The notes beneath the pieces were generated by a model, which worked only from the letters and a program-made list of their open reading frames with translations, was not told the DNA's origin and ran no database searches. This document shows positions 8,857-17,915 of a stretch of DNA of 64,000 nt, piece after piece. The translations under genes and the position numbers were made by a program. Origin of the DNA: Streptomyces scabiei 87.22 (GTDB taxonomy: Bacteria; Actinomycetota; Actinomycetes; Streptomycetales; Streptomycetaceae); NCBI RefSeq assembly GCF_000091305.1, contig NC_013929.1, positions 3,596,001-3,660,000 on the forward strand, written 5' to 3'. Within the stretch, counting starts at the first letter, position 1. Each line of letters begins with the position of its first letter.

Positions 8857-11800
8857 TCACTGCAGTGGGAGGTCCTGGACGCGGAGATCGGGATCCTTCA
8901 ACAACAGGGACAGCACGACTTCGTACTGCTGGGCGAGCCGGACGACCGTGTCGTCGCGCAGCAGCCCGCTCTGGTACTGGATGTGGCTGCGCAGCGTCCC
9001 GCCGTCCGCGGCGGAGGCCAGATGCTCCACGGTCCACAGCACCGGATAGCGGGCGGATTCGCTCGCCGGCCGTGGGCCGGGACTGATGGTGAGGCCCGGC
9101 AGGTCGGCCGGCGGAGCTGCGACCGTGCGCAGGACGAGTGACACCTGGGGCGGTGGCACGTCGGCCAGGCGCTCGAAGAGCAGGTCCTGGTGGGCATAGG
9201 CACCGAGATCGGTCACGCGGACCCGGTCCAGCAGTTCGCGGAAGGTGGGGTTGCCCGACGTGTCGGTGCGCAGCGCCAAGGTGTTGGCGAAGAGGCCCAC
9301 CAGCGGTTCGAACTGGGTGTCGGTCCGGCCGGCCACCGCGGTCACGACGGTGACGTCCCCTCCTGCTCCCCTGCGGGCGAGCAGTGCGACGAGCGCGGCG
9401 TGCAGGATCATGAAGACGGTGACACCGTGCTCACGGGCCGCGGCTGTCAGCACCCGGTGGCCGCCGACTTCGAGCGGAAGATCGAGGGACCTGCCGGCAA
9501 AGTCCTGCTGGGCCGGCGCCGGGCTGTCGGTCTCCAGGACCGGCCTGTCGTCGGCACCGTGCAGCGTCTTCCTCCAGTACTCCGCCTGGCGCAGCGCGAC
9601 GTCGCTCGGGTCGTCCGTGGCGCCGAGCAGCCGGCGCTGCCAGGCGACGTAGTCGAGGTAGCCGAAGGACAGCGGCTCCCACTGTGGTGCGCGCCCCTCG
9701 GTCCGGGCGCGGTAGGCGCGGACCAGGTCCTCCAGCAGGGGGCCGAAGGACCAGCCGTCGGCGGCGATGTGATGCATGACCAGCAGCAGTACGGACTCGT
9801 CCGGGCCGAGCGTGAACAGTACGGCCCGCAGCGGGATCTCGGTCTCGAGGTCGAAGTGGCGGCGGGCGGCGTGCGCGAGATCCTCGGACAGCCGCTCGGG
9901 CGTGGTCCTGGTCTCCGTCCATGGGATGTCGTCCGCGGTGGCTTCCGTGATCACCGCACACGGACCGCTGCCGTCGTCCTGGACGAGCGTGCGCAGCGGA
10001 ACGTGCCGGGTGACGACATCGGCGAGGGCGGCGCGCAGTGCCTCGGCGTCGACGGCACCGGTCAGCCGCTGCGACAGCGGCACGTTGAACATGTCGCGAC
10101 ACAGGCTTCGGCGGTACTCGTGCCACATCTGCATCTGCTGGGCCGACAACGGCGCCGTGCTGCCGGAGGCGTACTCGCTCGGCACGGGCAGCGGCCTGGC
10201 CTCGTCCCCCGCGTCGAAGCGGGCGGCGAGCGCGCCGACGGTGGGCGACTCGAACAGCCACGACAGCGGCATCTCGGTGTTCAGGCGCCGCCGGACCTCG
10301 GCGGCGAGTCGGGTGGCCAGCAGGGAGTTGCCGCCGACGGCGAAGAAGTCGCTGTCGGCTGTGACGTCGGCTGTCGCGAGTACGTCGGCGAAGATCGCCG
10401 CCAGTACCTCCTCGCGGGCGGTCCTGGGCGGACGTCCCGAGGCATGGGCGGCGCGCCGCGGCCGGGGCAGGGCGCCGCGGTCGAGCTTTCCGTTCACCGT
10501 GACCGGCAGCCTGTCGAGCGGGACGAAGACCTCCGGGACCATGAAGGCCGGCAGCTTCGCCGCGACCTGCCCGGGAAGAGAGGCCATCGTCTGGGAGTCG
10601 GGGCGGGCGAACGCCGGCCTGTTGGTGAACCGGGCCGGGGAGAAACCGTCCGGCTCCGCGTCGGTCCGGGGGGCGGGACGCGGCACGAGCGCTCCGGCGC
10701 GTGTGAAGGAAGCGTCGATCAGGGCGTCGTCCTCGGACGACCAGGTGCAGTCGACCCGGTAGCCCAGTTCCGCGCCCAGCCGGCGCAGGTCCTCCGGTGC
10801 CACGCCCGCCGGAGCCTGCCCCAGGGACAGCACCTCGTGCAGGGGGCGCCGGTCGAACAGCGCGAGTGTCGCGGCATGCTCGCCGGCCACCCGGCCGTTG
10901 GGGATCCCGGTGACGCACAACCGCTCCGGTTTCCCACGACGCAGCCGATCGGCGACGTCGGCCAGGCTCGCCATCTCGCCGTCCCACCGCAGTCGCACGA
11001 CCGGCCCCGCGTCGTCCGTGGGCCCGGTGTCATCGGCAGGCCCGGCATGCTTGCGCAGCACCACCTCGTAGCGATAGCGGCTGAGTTCGTTGTCGTACCC
11101 GCCCCGTTTGAGCGTGCACGACTCCAGCGTCATGCCGGGCAGCGCGCCGACGGCCGTCGTGAAGAACTCCGGGTCCACGAGCAGTTCCTTCTCCTGCGCC
11201 ATGGCCCGGTCGATCGCCGCGCAGACCGTCTGCGGAGTGTCGGTGTGCGTGGCCGCCGCCAGCAGCCCCCCGGCGTGGAAGGTGCGCAGCAGACGAAGGT
11301 TACGGACGTCGCCGAGGAACACCGCGCCCCCGGGTACCAGGAGCCGGGACACCTCGCGCAGTAGGTCGAACAGGTAATCGCCTGAGGGAAAGTACTGGAT
11401 CACGGAGTTGAGCACGACGGTGTCGAAGCCGCCGCTGGGCAGACTCCCCAGCTCATGGGCGGAGAGCTGATGCAGGACGACCCGGTCCGCGAGGCCGGGG
11501 CGCTCGGCGACCTGCCCGCGCAGCCGCTCGATCAGGGCCCCGGAGATGTCGGTGCCCCAGTAGCTTTCGCAGTCACCCGCCAGCTGCGAGAGCAGCAGAC
11601 CGGAACCGCAGCCGATCTCCAGTACGCGGCGCGGAGCCAGTTCGCGGATCTGCCGCACGGTCTGCTCACGCCATTCGCGCATCCCCTCGATCGGCCGCCC
11701 GCCATAACTGCTCACCCAGCCGGAGAAGTCCTCGCCGAAGTCGGCGGTGTCGGCTCGGCCGTACAGATCGTCGTAGAGCCGTCGCCAGGCATCGAGTTGA

Positions 11801-13233
11801 CCGTCCGGTTCCTCGCCGGCCGCCTCGTCGGCGGCCGCGTTCTCGGGTATGACGTAGGCGGCGAGGTATGGCTCTCCGGGCCGGTCCTCACGCAGGACGA
11901 CGGCGGCCTGCCGGACCCCGCGGCACCCGGCGATGACGGATTCGATCTCGCCCGGCTCGATACGGAAGCCGCGTACCTTGACCTGGTCGTCCGCCCTGCC
12001 GACGAACTCCAGGTCTCCTGAACGGGTCCAGCGGCCGAGGTCACCGCTGCGGTACATACGGCTGCCGGCCGGGCCGAAGGGGTCCGCCACGAACCGCTGC
12101 GCGGTCAGACCCGGCCGCTCGAGGTACCCGCGTGCCAGGCTGTGCCCCGCGATGTAGATCTCGCCGACCGCTCCCGGCACAACCGGTGCGAGGCGGTCGT
12201 CGAGGACATGGATCCGGGTGCCGTCCACCGCCCGGCCGACCGGCGGCGCCACGTCGTCGGCCAGCGGATCGCTCATGGTGGCGCAGACGGTGGACTCCGT
12301 CGGGCCGTAGGCGTTCACCATCGTCCGGTGCGGGCGCCAGCGCTGCACGAGAGCCGCCGGGCACGCTTCGCCCGCGACGACCAGCGTCACGCTCGGAGGC
12401 AGCATGTCGGGGCCCAGCGCACCCGCGACCGAGGGCGGGAGAGTGACATGAGTGACTCCGTGGTCCGCGATCAACGCGGCCAGTTCGGCGTCGGGCAGCA
12501 GCCGCCCCGGCCTGCCGACCACGAGCGCGGCCCCGGCCAGCAGCGCCATCGACATCTCCCAGAAACTGGCGTCGAAACTCGGGGACGAGAAGGCGAGCAC
12601 GCGTGAGGCGCCGGTGACGGCGAGGCGACGACGCTGGGTCGCGATCAGGCTCGCGACGCCTTGGTGGGTGACGACGACTCCCTTGGGGATCCCCGTGGAG
12701 CCGGAGGTGTAGATGATGTAGGCGGGACTCGCGGGGCGCAGTGGCTCCAAACGTTCCCCGTCCTCCATGTCGTGGTCCGGCAGACGGCGCAGTACGTCCT
12801 CGGTGGCCTCGTCGTCCAGTACCACGAGGCTGCCGGTGGGCAGCTGGCCCAGAAGGTCGCCCCGGACGTCCGACGTCGTCACCAGCACCACGGGTGCTGC
12901 GTCCCGGGCCATGAAGGACAGTCGCTCCACGGGGTAGTTCGGATCCAGCGGCAGGTACGCGGCCCCGCACTTGAGCACGGCCGTCGCGCACAGGAAGAAG
13001 TCCGCGGACCTGCCCAGCACCAGCCCGACCGACCGCTCCGGCCCGGCGCCGAGGTACTTCAGCCACCGGGCGAGCCGGTTCGCACGGGCATTGAACTGCG
13101 CGTACGTGAGCGCCGTGTCCCCGGCGACGAGCGCGATGGCGTCAGGTGTGTCGGCCACCCGCGCTTCGAGGAGACTCGGCCACGTCGTGGCGAGCGCTCC
13201 CTCCGGGAGATCTTCACCGGTCAGGTGCGACAC
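8857..13233 (-). CDS. txtA: Nonribosomal peptide synthetase TxtA (Phe module)
   Basis: 1458 residues from a GTG at 13233 with AGAGGAA upstream; the frame stays open for 112 more codons of low-quality sequence, rejected. The layout is the same A-MT-T-C as TxtB: A3 YTSGSTGIPKG near residue 174, A5 NAYGPTEST near 305, MT core VLEIGCGSGLLL near 534 inserted between A8 and A10 (NGKLDR near 911), carrier GGNSLL near 966 and condensation HHIAADGW near 1152. Specificity residues read D-A-W-T-V-A-A-V-C-K, a phenylalanine-type code (compare GrsA D-A-W-T-I-A-A-I-C-K). It is the first gene of txtA-txtB-txtH-txtC; 47 bases separate it from txtB. Confidence 0.93.
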   Translation of the reverse strand: MSHLTGEDLPEGALATTWPSLLEARVADTPDAIALVAGDTALTYAQFNARANRLARWLKYLGAGPERSVGLVLGRSADFFLCATAVLKCGAAYLPLDPNYPVERLSFMARDAAPVVLVTTSDVRGDLLGQLPTGSLVVLDDEATEDVLRRLPDHDMEDGERLEPLRPASPAYIIYTSGSTGIPKGVVVTHQGVASLIATQRRRLAVTGASRVLAFSSPSFDASFWEMSMALLAGAALVVGRPGRLLPDAELAALIADHGVTHVTLPPSVAGALGPDMLPPSVTLVVAGEACPAALVQRWRPHRTMVNAYGPTESTVCATMSDPLADDVAPPVGRAVDGTRIHVLDDRLAPVVPGAVGEIYIAGHSLARGYLERPGLTAQRFVADPFGPAGSRMYRSGDLGRWTRSGDLEFVGRADDQVKVRGFRIEPGEIESVIAGCRGVRQAAVVLREDRPGEPYLAAYVIPENAAADEAAGEEPDGQLDAWRRLYDDLYGRADTADFGEDFSGWVSSYGGRPIEGMREWREQTVRQIRELAPRRVLEIGCGSGLLLSQLAGDCESYWGTDISGALIERLRGQVAERPGLADRVVLHQLSAHELGSLPSGGFDTVVLNSVIQYFPSGDYLFDLLREVSRLLVPGGAVFLGDVRNLRLLRTFHAGGLLAAATHTDTPQTVCAAIDRAMAQEKELLVDPEFFTTAVGALPGMTLESCTLKRGGYDNELSRYRYEVVLRKHAGPADDTGPTDDAGPVVRLRWDGEMASLADVADRLRRGKPERLCVTGIPNGRVAGEHAATLALFDRRPLHEVLSLGQAPAGVAPEDLRRLGAELGYRVDCTWSSEDDALIDASFTRAGALVPRPAPRTDAEPDGFSPARFTNRPAFARPDSQTMASLPGQVAAKLPAFMVPEVFVPLDRLPVTVNGKLDRGALPRPRRAAHASGRPPRTAREEVLAAIFADVLATADVTADSDFFAVGGNSLLATRLAAEVRRRLNTEMPLSWLFESPTVGALAARFDAGDEARPLPVPSEYASGSTAPLSAQQMQMWHEYRRSLCRDMFNVPLSQRLTGAVDAEALRAALADVVTRHVPLRTLVQDDGSGPCAVITEATADDIPWTETRTTPERLSEDLAHAARRHFDLETEIPLRAVLFTLGPDESVLLLVMHHIAADGWSFGPLLEDLVRAYRARTEGRAPQWEPLSFGYLDYVAWQRRLLGATDDPSDVALRQAEYWRKTLHGADDRPVLETDSPAPAQQDFAGRSLDLPLEVGGHRVLTAAAREHGVTVFMILHAALVALLARRGAGGDVTVVTAVAGRTDTQFEPLVGLFANTLALRTDTSGNPTFRELLDRVRVTDLGAYAHQDLLFERLADVPPPQVSLVLRTVAAPPADLPGLTISPGPRPASESARYPVLWTVEHLASAADGGTLRSHIQYQSGLLRDDTVVRLAQQYEVVLSLLLKDPDLRVQDLPLQ

Positions 13234-14118
13234 AGGTATCCGTTCCTCTCTGTCGTCGAGCCGCCCGTGGGCGCGCTCAAGCCGATGGCATGGAAAGCGG
13301 AAGCAGGGGAGGGGAAAGACGTCGGGCCTACGTGGGGCCGAGTGGCGCCAGGAGTGGTGAGCGACGACGGTTCGGGGGGCCACGGGGTACGGGTGCCGGC
13401 TTCTCCTACGAGAACCCGAGCCACCGCGTGCGGCCGACGGGCCGCCGGATCGAGAAGCGGTTGCAGGAGAACCGTTCTCAGAATGTCTTGTCCGTCCCGA
13501 TGAAGCAGGTGTCGTAGCACCGGGAATCCCCCTGTGAATGGTTCTCGCACGTTGGAACATAAGCATCATGGGGTTGTTTCCGCGGCGCAGTCTTGTCGGT
13601 CAGTGACCGCGTCGTTGCCTCTGGACGCCAGGCTTCCGTTTGCAGCGGGAGCTACTGCGAGGAGGCCACGTGCCGACGATCCAGCGGGGTCGGGCAACGG
13701 TGAGGTGGTGATCCGCGCCCGGGGTCCTGCAGCCCCCGCCACCTCGCAAAATTTCGACAAACAAATTCGACACAGGAAGACCAGACTTCCGCGACCGGAG
13801 GAAAGCGCAGGGAGCTGCCTGTGACTTCCCGCATCGGCAGCGCTCGCGCTCGACGACTCCGTCCGTCCGGCGGGCCGTCGCCTCAGTCAACCACCCCGGC
13901 GTAGCGAGTGAGTGCAGTTGAGCGGATAGCTGGTGAGGTAAACCCAACGGGCGAGTTCGATGAACGCACGTACGGCTGCGCCGACAATCCCGCAGGTGGC
14001 TTGCGCACCGCCCGCCAAGACAATGCTCCTGTGTGCGCACCCTCAGGAGCCAACACACAACTCCGGTCAATCAGTAGGTACTTGACTGGACTGCCACCCG
14101 CAGGGCACTGTCAATAAG

Positions 14119-14132
14119 CGGGAGCGCTCCCA
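14119..14132. promoter_or_regulatory. CebR box upstream of txtR
   Basis: CGGGAGCGCTCCCA matches TGGGAGCGCTCCCA at 13 of 14 positions and lies 671 bases before the txtR start. In pathogenic Streptomyces, CebR represses txtR through a site upstream of it, and cellobiose or cellotriose relieves this. The 14-base stretch GGGAGCGCTCCCAC is identical between this site and the one in txtB. Confidence 0.8.
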
Positions 14133-14739
14133 CAGCGCTCTCTTGTACAGCGCAGCACCTCCTGATGAGCAGTGACGGACTCGCACGGACTCAGTAAGCG
14201 AAGACGCGCACGGCCCCTTCCCCTTACGGCCGTTCGTGGCCTCGTGATGAGTGAGGAAAACCTGATGGACAAATTTGCCTCGGACAGACCTGGAAACCCG
14301 ATCGCGGCGACGGAGTTTCTCTCTCCGCACTGTTTCCGGAGGCGCTGGCCACGGCATGGAGAAACGGGGCGCGACCGTTACGGCCACCCTGGCCCGGGCG
14401 GCGGCATGCCGTGCGAGCGAGGCTCGCTCGGGCGTCGCCACGGACTCCGGCGCAGGAGCGTTTATGCGGTGCGATGCAGTGACCCGGGTGACTGCCTGAC
14501 GCCAGCCGGCGGAGACGGCTGGCCACAGGCCTGTCAGATCGCACCTCCCCTCGGTCGACGCAGCGGGTGAGCAAGTCACCCAACGTGGATCCGAGGGTCC
14601 ACGCACCCACGATGGAGACGTCCGCAGCGGAATGTCAGCACACCTGACCCGTCTGCGGCGCGCGAGGAGCATCGATCGCACCCGCGGGTTGTGACCAGGA
14701 TTCTCCCGCCTCCGGCGCCAGACCCGATTGACCTGGTAG

Positions 14740-14751
14740 TTGAAATTTCAA
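14740..14751. promoter_or_regulatory. Perfect 12-base palindrome before txtR
   Basis: TTGAAATTTCAA is a perfect inverted repeat in an AT-rich patch ending 51 bases before the GTG of txtR. A TTGACC at 14729-14734 lies just upstream, so the palindrome would overlap or adjoin the core promoter. It may bind TxtR itself or another repressor; nothing in the sequence tells which. Confidence 0.4.
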
Positions 14752-14802
14752 TCAAACTAAGCGGGTGAACGACTGGGTTCGTTCCTTGCGGAGGATCTCG
14801 CC

Positions 14803-15753
14803 GTGGCCTGTTCTGAACTGTTTGTCGCGCTCGGAGCCGAGAAGGGGGAAGCATCTTGCTTCACTCGATTTCCGGCCGACGCGCCGAGCGCAAGGTACTG
14901 CCTTTTGTCGAGCTCAGGCATGCAGATAAAATCTTTCAAGGCCGGCGGGGTCAAGGTGACGATCATAGATTCCGGTCCAGCCGTCATCGAGTTCGAGGCA
15001 ATCAACTCGGAGGCGGCCTTGACGCCGCAGAGAACAGTCATATGCGTACTGTCAGGAATGGCGTTCATCGCTGGTACCGGAAACGGTACGGAGATCGACG
15101 CGGGGACGCTGGTTATGACGGACGGCGACGTTCCCTTTTCGATGAATGTGCCCGTTGCTTCGCGACTCCTCGTACTGCGTTTCGCCGACGAAGCGAAGGA
15201 TGGACTCCCGGTGTCGCCTCGGGGGACTTTTATCGTGACGGATGCTGCCAAGGGTCCCGGATCCGGATTTCTTTTTTCGTTCTTGAATACCCTGGCTGTG
15301 GAGATGATGAAAACCGATGGGATTCTGTCCTCGTATATGGAGGAGGTCGTGCGCATCCTGGCGATCTCCGCGACGCGAATCGCATATGCCGAGCTCGGAA
15401 AGCATTACTCTGGGGGATGCGATCCACTTCTGATCGCGGTTCAGGAGTCGATCGACCGGCAGTTGGCCGACCCCGAGATCAGCCCGGCGACCCTCGCGGC
15501 CGAACACAACATATCGGTGCGTCAGTTACATCGAGTTTTCGGACCGATCGGGGAAAGCGTCATGAGCTATGTCAAACGCCGTCGCCTGGAGCGTTTCGCA
15601 TGCGATCTGAGGGATCCGAGCCTGGGGCACCGGAAGATCAATGAGCTGGCGGCGGACTGGGGGATGCTGGATGCCGCGATGCTGAGCAGACACTTCCGCT
15701 GCGCCTACGGAATGTCGCCCCGCGATTACCGGAAGCAGCACTGTTTCACCTGA
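14803..15753 (+). CDS. txtR: AraC/XylS-family activator TxtR
   Basis: 316 residues from a GTG at 14803 with GCGGAGG eight bases upstream. The C-terminal 100 residues form the AraC double helix-turn-helix (TLAAEHNISVRQLHRVF, then INELAADWGMLDAAMLSRHF and YGMSPRDYRKQ). The N-terminal half is a ligand-binding type domain. TxtR is the pathway activator of the thaxtomin genes and responds to cello-oligosaccharides. A leucine codon TTA occurs in frame at 15526-15528, so translation should depend on the bldA tRNA, tying expression to development. It is divergent from txtA and upstream of txtE-txtD. Confidence 0.92.
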   Translation: MACSELFVALGAEKGEASCFTRFPADAPSARYCLLSSSGMQIKSFKAGGVKVTIIDSGPAVIEFEAINSEAALTPQRTVICVLSGMAFIAGTGNGTEIDAGTLVMTDGDVPFSMNVPVASRLLVLRFADEAKDGLPVSPRGTFIVTDAAKGPGSGFLFSFLNTLAVEMMKTDGILSSYMEEVVRILAISATRIAYAELGKHYSGGCDPLLIAVQESIDRQLADPEISPATLAAEHNISVRQLHRVFGPIGESVMSYVKRRRLERFACDLRDPSLGHRKINELAADWGMLDAAMLSRHFRCAYGMSPRDYRKQHCFT

Positions 15754-16408
15754 AACGGCGAGGGCATGACGGCGGCAGGGACGACGTGTCGCCCACGGTT
15801 CGGCACGGGGTTCCCGGCGCCACCCCGGCCCGAGAAAGGACCAGGGCCCCGAAACGTGGTCGTGGACGAGCCGAGTCAGCACGGTCCCGGCACGGGAGGC
15901 CTGCCCCCGCACCATGCAGCTCAGACGCCACCACACGACACACCTCGGTCACTCCACCGGGCCGAAGGGGAGCGTCCTGGTCACCGGAGTGCCGACGCCG
16001 CACCTCCTCGCGTGCGCTCTTCGGTCGCCCACCCGGGACGTGCCCGCACTGCGCGAAGCATCGGACACCGTGGACGCCTCCACCGGCACGCACGCAACTT
16101 ACGAGCACTCCTGGCCAGGTGATGTGACTTGCACCTCGGGCTGAAGCCGGAGGGTTCCCGCCTTCTCGATCGTTGCTGTGCCACTACGCGGCCCGGGGCT
16201 AGGCGGCACGGATCGATGGCCCTGGGCACAGCCGTCATGCAGCTCATGCACTGCCGACCGCCTGCGGGCCGGTCGCGAACTCCCGCCACATCACACAGCC
16301 TTCGGTGTCCCACGTTGCGGGGCTGCGCGGTCAGTAGGGCGTAACTGCGACTCGGTCAGGGGATCCCCATGGATCCGCATCTCGACTGCTACGGCAACTC
16401 CCTCGCGG
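15754..16408. other. Gene-free stretch after txtR
   Basis: Both strands show only short, arginine- and proline-rich frames without ribosome sites. I see nothing assignable. It separates txtR from a series of decayed transposase pieces. Confidence 0.45.
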
Positions 16409-16594
16409 CCTGGAGCAGGTCTGGGAGGTCGGTGTGAACCGGCCGATCCTGACCAGGGTGCGGCCGTACCGTTCCGCTTTGTACTCCAGCATGCTGAGGA
16501 ACGATGGCCACCCGGCGTCGTGCACGGACTTGGTCAGCTTCGTGCGGGCCAGTCCCGCCACCGACAGGTCCTCCACGGCGATCCCTTGGTCATC
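16409..16594 (-). pseudogene. TnpB/OrfB (IS200/IS605 type) fragment
   Basis: About 62 residues on the minus strand: VEDLSVAGLARTKLTKSVHD, then AGWPSFLSMLEYKAERYGRT and RFTPTSQTC. This is the RuvC-to-zinc-finger part of TnpB. Flanking sequence in the same frame is unrelated and the C-terminal zinc finger is lost after the first cysteine. It is a relic with no TnpA nearby. Confidence 0.65.
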
Positions 16595-17024
16595 ACCCGG
16601 CAGCCGGCCGGCGCCTACCAGGTGGGCCGGTTCGGCGGAGCCGGAGGGCCTGGCCCGGCCGGATACACACGGTGAGTGCCTTCGGTGCCAGGTCTCAGGC
16701 CGGAAGGTTCCGGCGGTCGCGTCCGGAACACCTCGTCCGCGACCGCCGGCCTGTGCAGGGCGACCAGCGGCGACTTCCCCGGCGGCGGGCCGGGCAGAAG
16801 GGCGGAACGAGCCACGACGGCACGGACCAACTCGACCCAGGAGAGCCCGGTCTGCGGGTCGGCCGGGGAAAGTGCGGCCGGACTGCGGCTTGCGTGTTCC
16901 CAGGCTGAGCCGGTCCATCGACATCCGGCGTCTCAGACGCTACGTCACCCGTGAGATATACGGTCAGATGCAACCGCCACCTTCCTCGCCGCCTCGTCTT
17001 CTGCCGCCTGCCGCAACATCGGGG

Positions 17025-17265
17025 CATCCTGAACGTTCATCTCGCTTATGGAATGCGGCAGTTCATCGCCCGGCAGGACTGGCCGACCCGCTACCGGCTG
17101 GTCTCCTACGCACCCGGCCTCAACCCGGCGGAAGGCTTCTGGTCGCCGCTGCGGTCCCGCACCGCTTTCACCACTCTCCGAGCACCTCAGCCGGACCATC
17201 GAAACGGAATGAGGAAATCTGGTATGTTTCCCACTCATCGACGGATGCCTCGCCGGAACCGGTCC
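17025..17265 (+). pseudogene. IS630-family transposase fragment
   Basis: The plus strand reads NVHLAYGMRQFIARQDWPTR followed by VSYAPGLNPAEGFWSPLR, the last catalytic block of IS630-type DDE transposases (the family usually has YAPDLNPVE). A frame change near 17180 moves the C-terminus into another frame (HLSRTIETE, stop, then LIDGCLAGTG). The N-terminal two thirds are missing. Confidence 0.65.
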
Positions 17266-17915
17266 GTCCCTCACGCCAACGACCTCACAAGCTCAGTCGC
17301 TGTCAGGACGAGGGAAAACCTCCAATTCCCTCCCGGCTTTACCGGGATATGACAAGGCGCCTCGTGGTGCGGCAGCTTTCGTCGGCACCTCGCGCCATGC
17401 GCAGGTCCCCTGTCCGCGAAGGTATCGAAAGGTGCATAGCGGAACTGGCATCCAACAGCTAAGGATCAGTCACCGATCGACAAGATTTCGTCGGGGATGC
17501 CTATCCATGATGAAGGTGTGCCGGCGCACGATCTTCAAGAGAGAGGAATTCCGGTGCCACGGCGCCTCCGTCACCAGGACAGGCAACACATGTGAGCGTG
17601 GTTCTCCTGTGGGCCGCTTCTTGATCCAGCAGCCCCGTTGCTCGCACGCAGTAGCTCAGGTCCTCGTCGGAGAAGCCGATCTCCGCGCCGAACGGCACCT
17701 GCGAATCACCGCCGCTCGCCACAGGATTCCTCCGCTCCGTGGCCGGGCTCGCCCCGTCGCCGGAGATCCCGCCCGGCGATGCCGCGCCGCCCGCCCTGTC
17801 AACACGTATGCGCCGCGACTGACAACCACGGGATCGAGGGCTCGCCTCCCATCCCGGAATTCCTGCCGCGATCCCCGGCTCCGCATCCCTTTTCGACTAC
17901 CCCAAGGAAGCCCCT
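17266..17915. other. Region upstream of txtE
   Basis: No supported gene. Minus-strand text near 17530-17720 (FGAEIGFSDEDLSYCVRATG) resembles coding sequence but has no clear family. The promoter for the txtE-txtD pair should lie here. Confidence 0.4.

Larger units (their letters stand above)
13234..14802. other. Divergent intergenic region txtA/txtR
   Basis: About 1.57 kb without a convincing gene. It must carry the promoters of the txtA operon (leftward) and txtR (rightward), and holds a CebR box and a 12-base palindrome listed separately. A minus-strand frame near 13890-13990 reads VRAFIELARWVYLTSY and may be debris of an unidentified gene. Base composition is noticeably less GC-rich near 14700-14760. 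Confidence 0.5.

Noticed and set aside
4397..13066. Many long plus- and minus-strand frames (up to 855 codons) overlapping txtA and txtB
   Set aside because: They are shadows of the NRPS genes caused by high GC; their translations are arginine-, proline- and glycine-rich with no domains, while the minus-strand NRPS frames carry full motif sets.
13600..14681. Minus-strand frames of about 150-200 codons in the txtA-txtR gap
   Set aside because: No ribosome sites, serine/arginine-rich composition and no family signal; one short segment may be debris and is mentioned in the intergenic entry.
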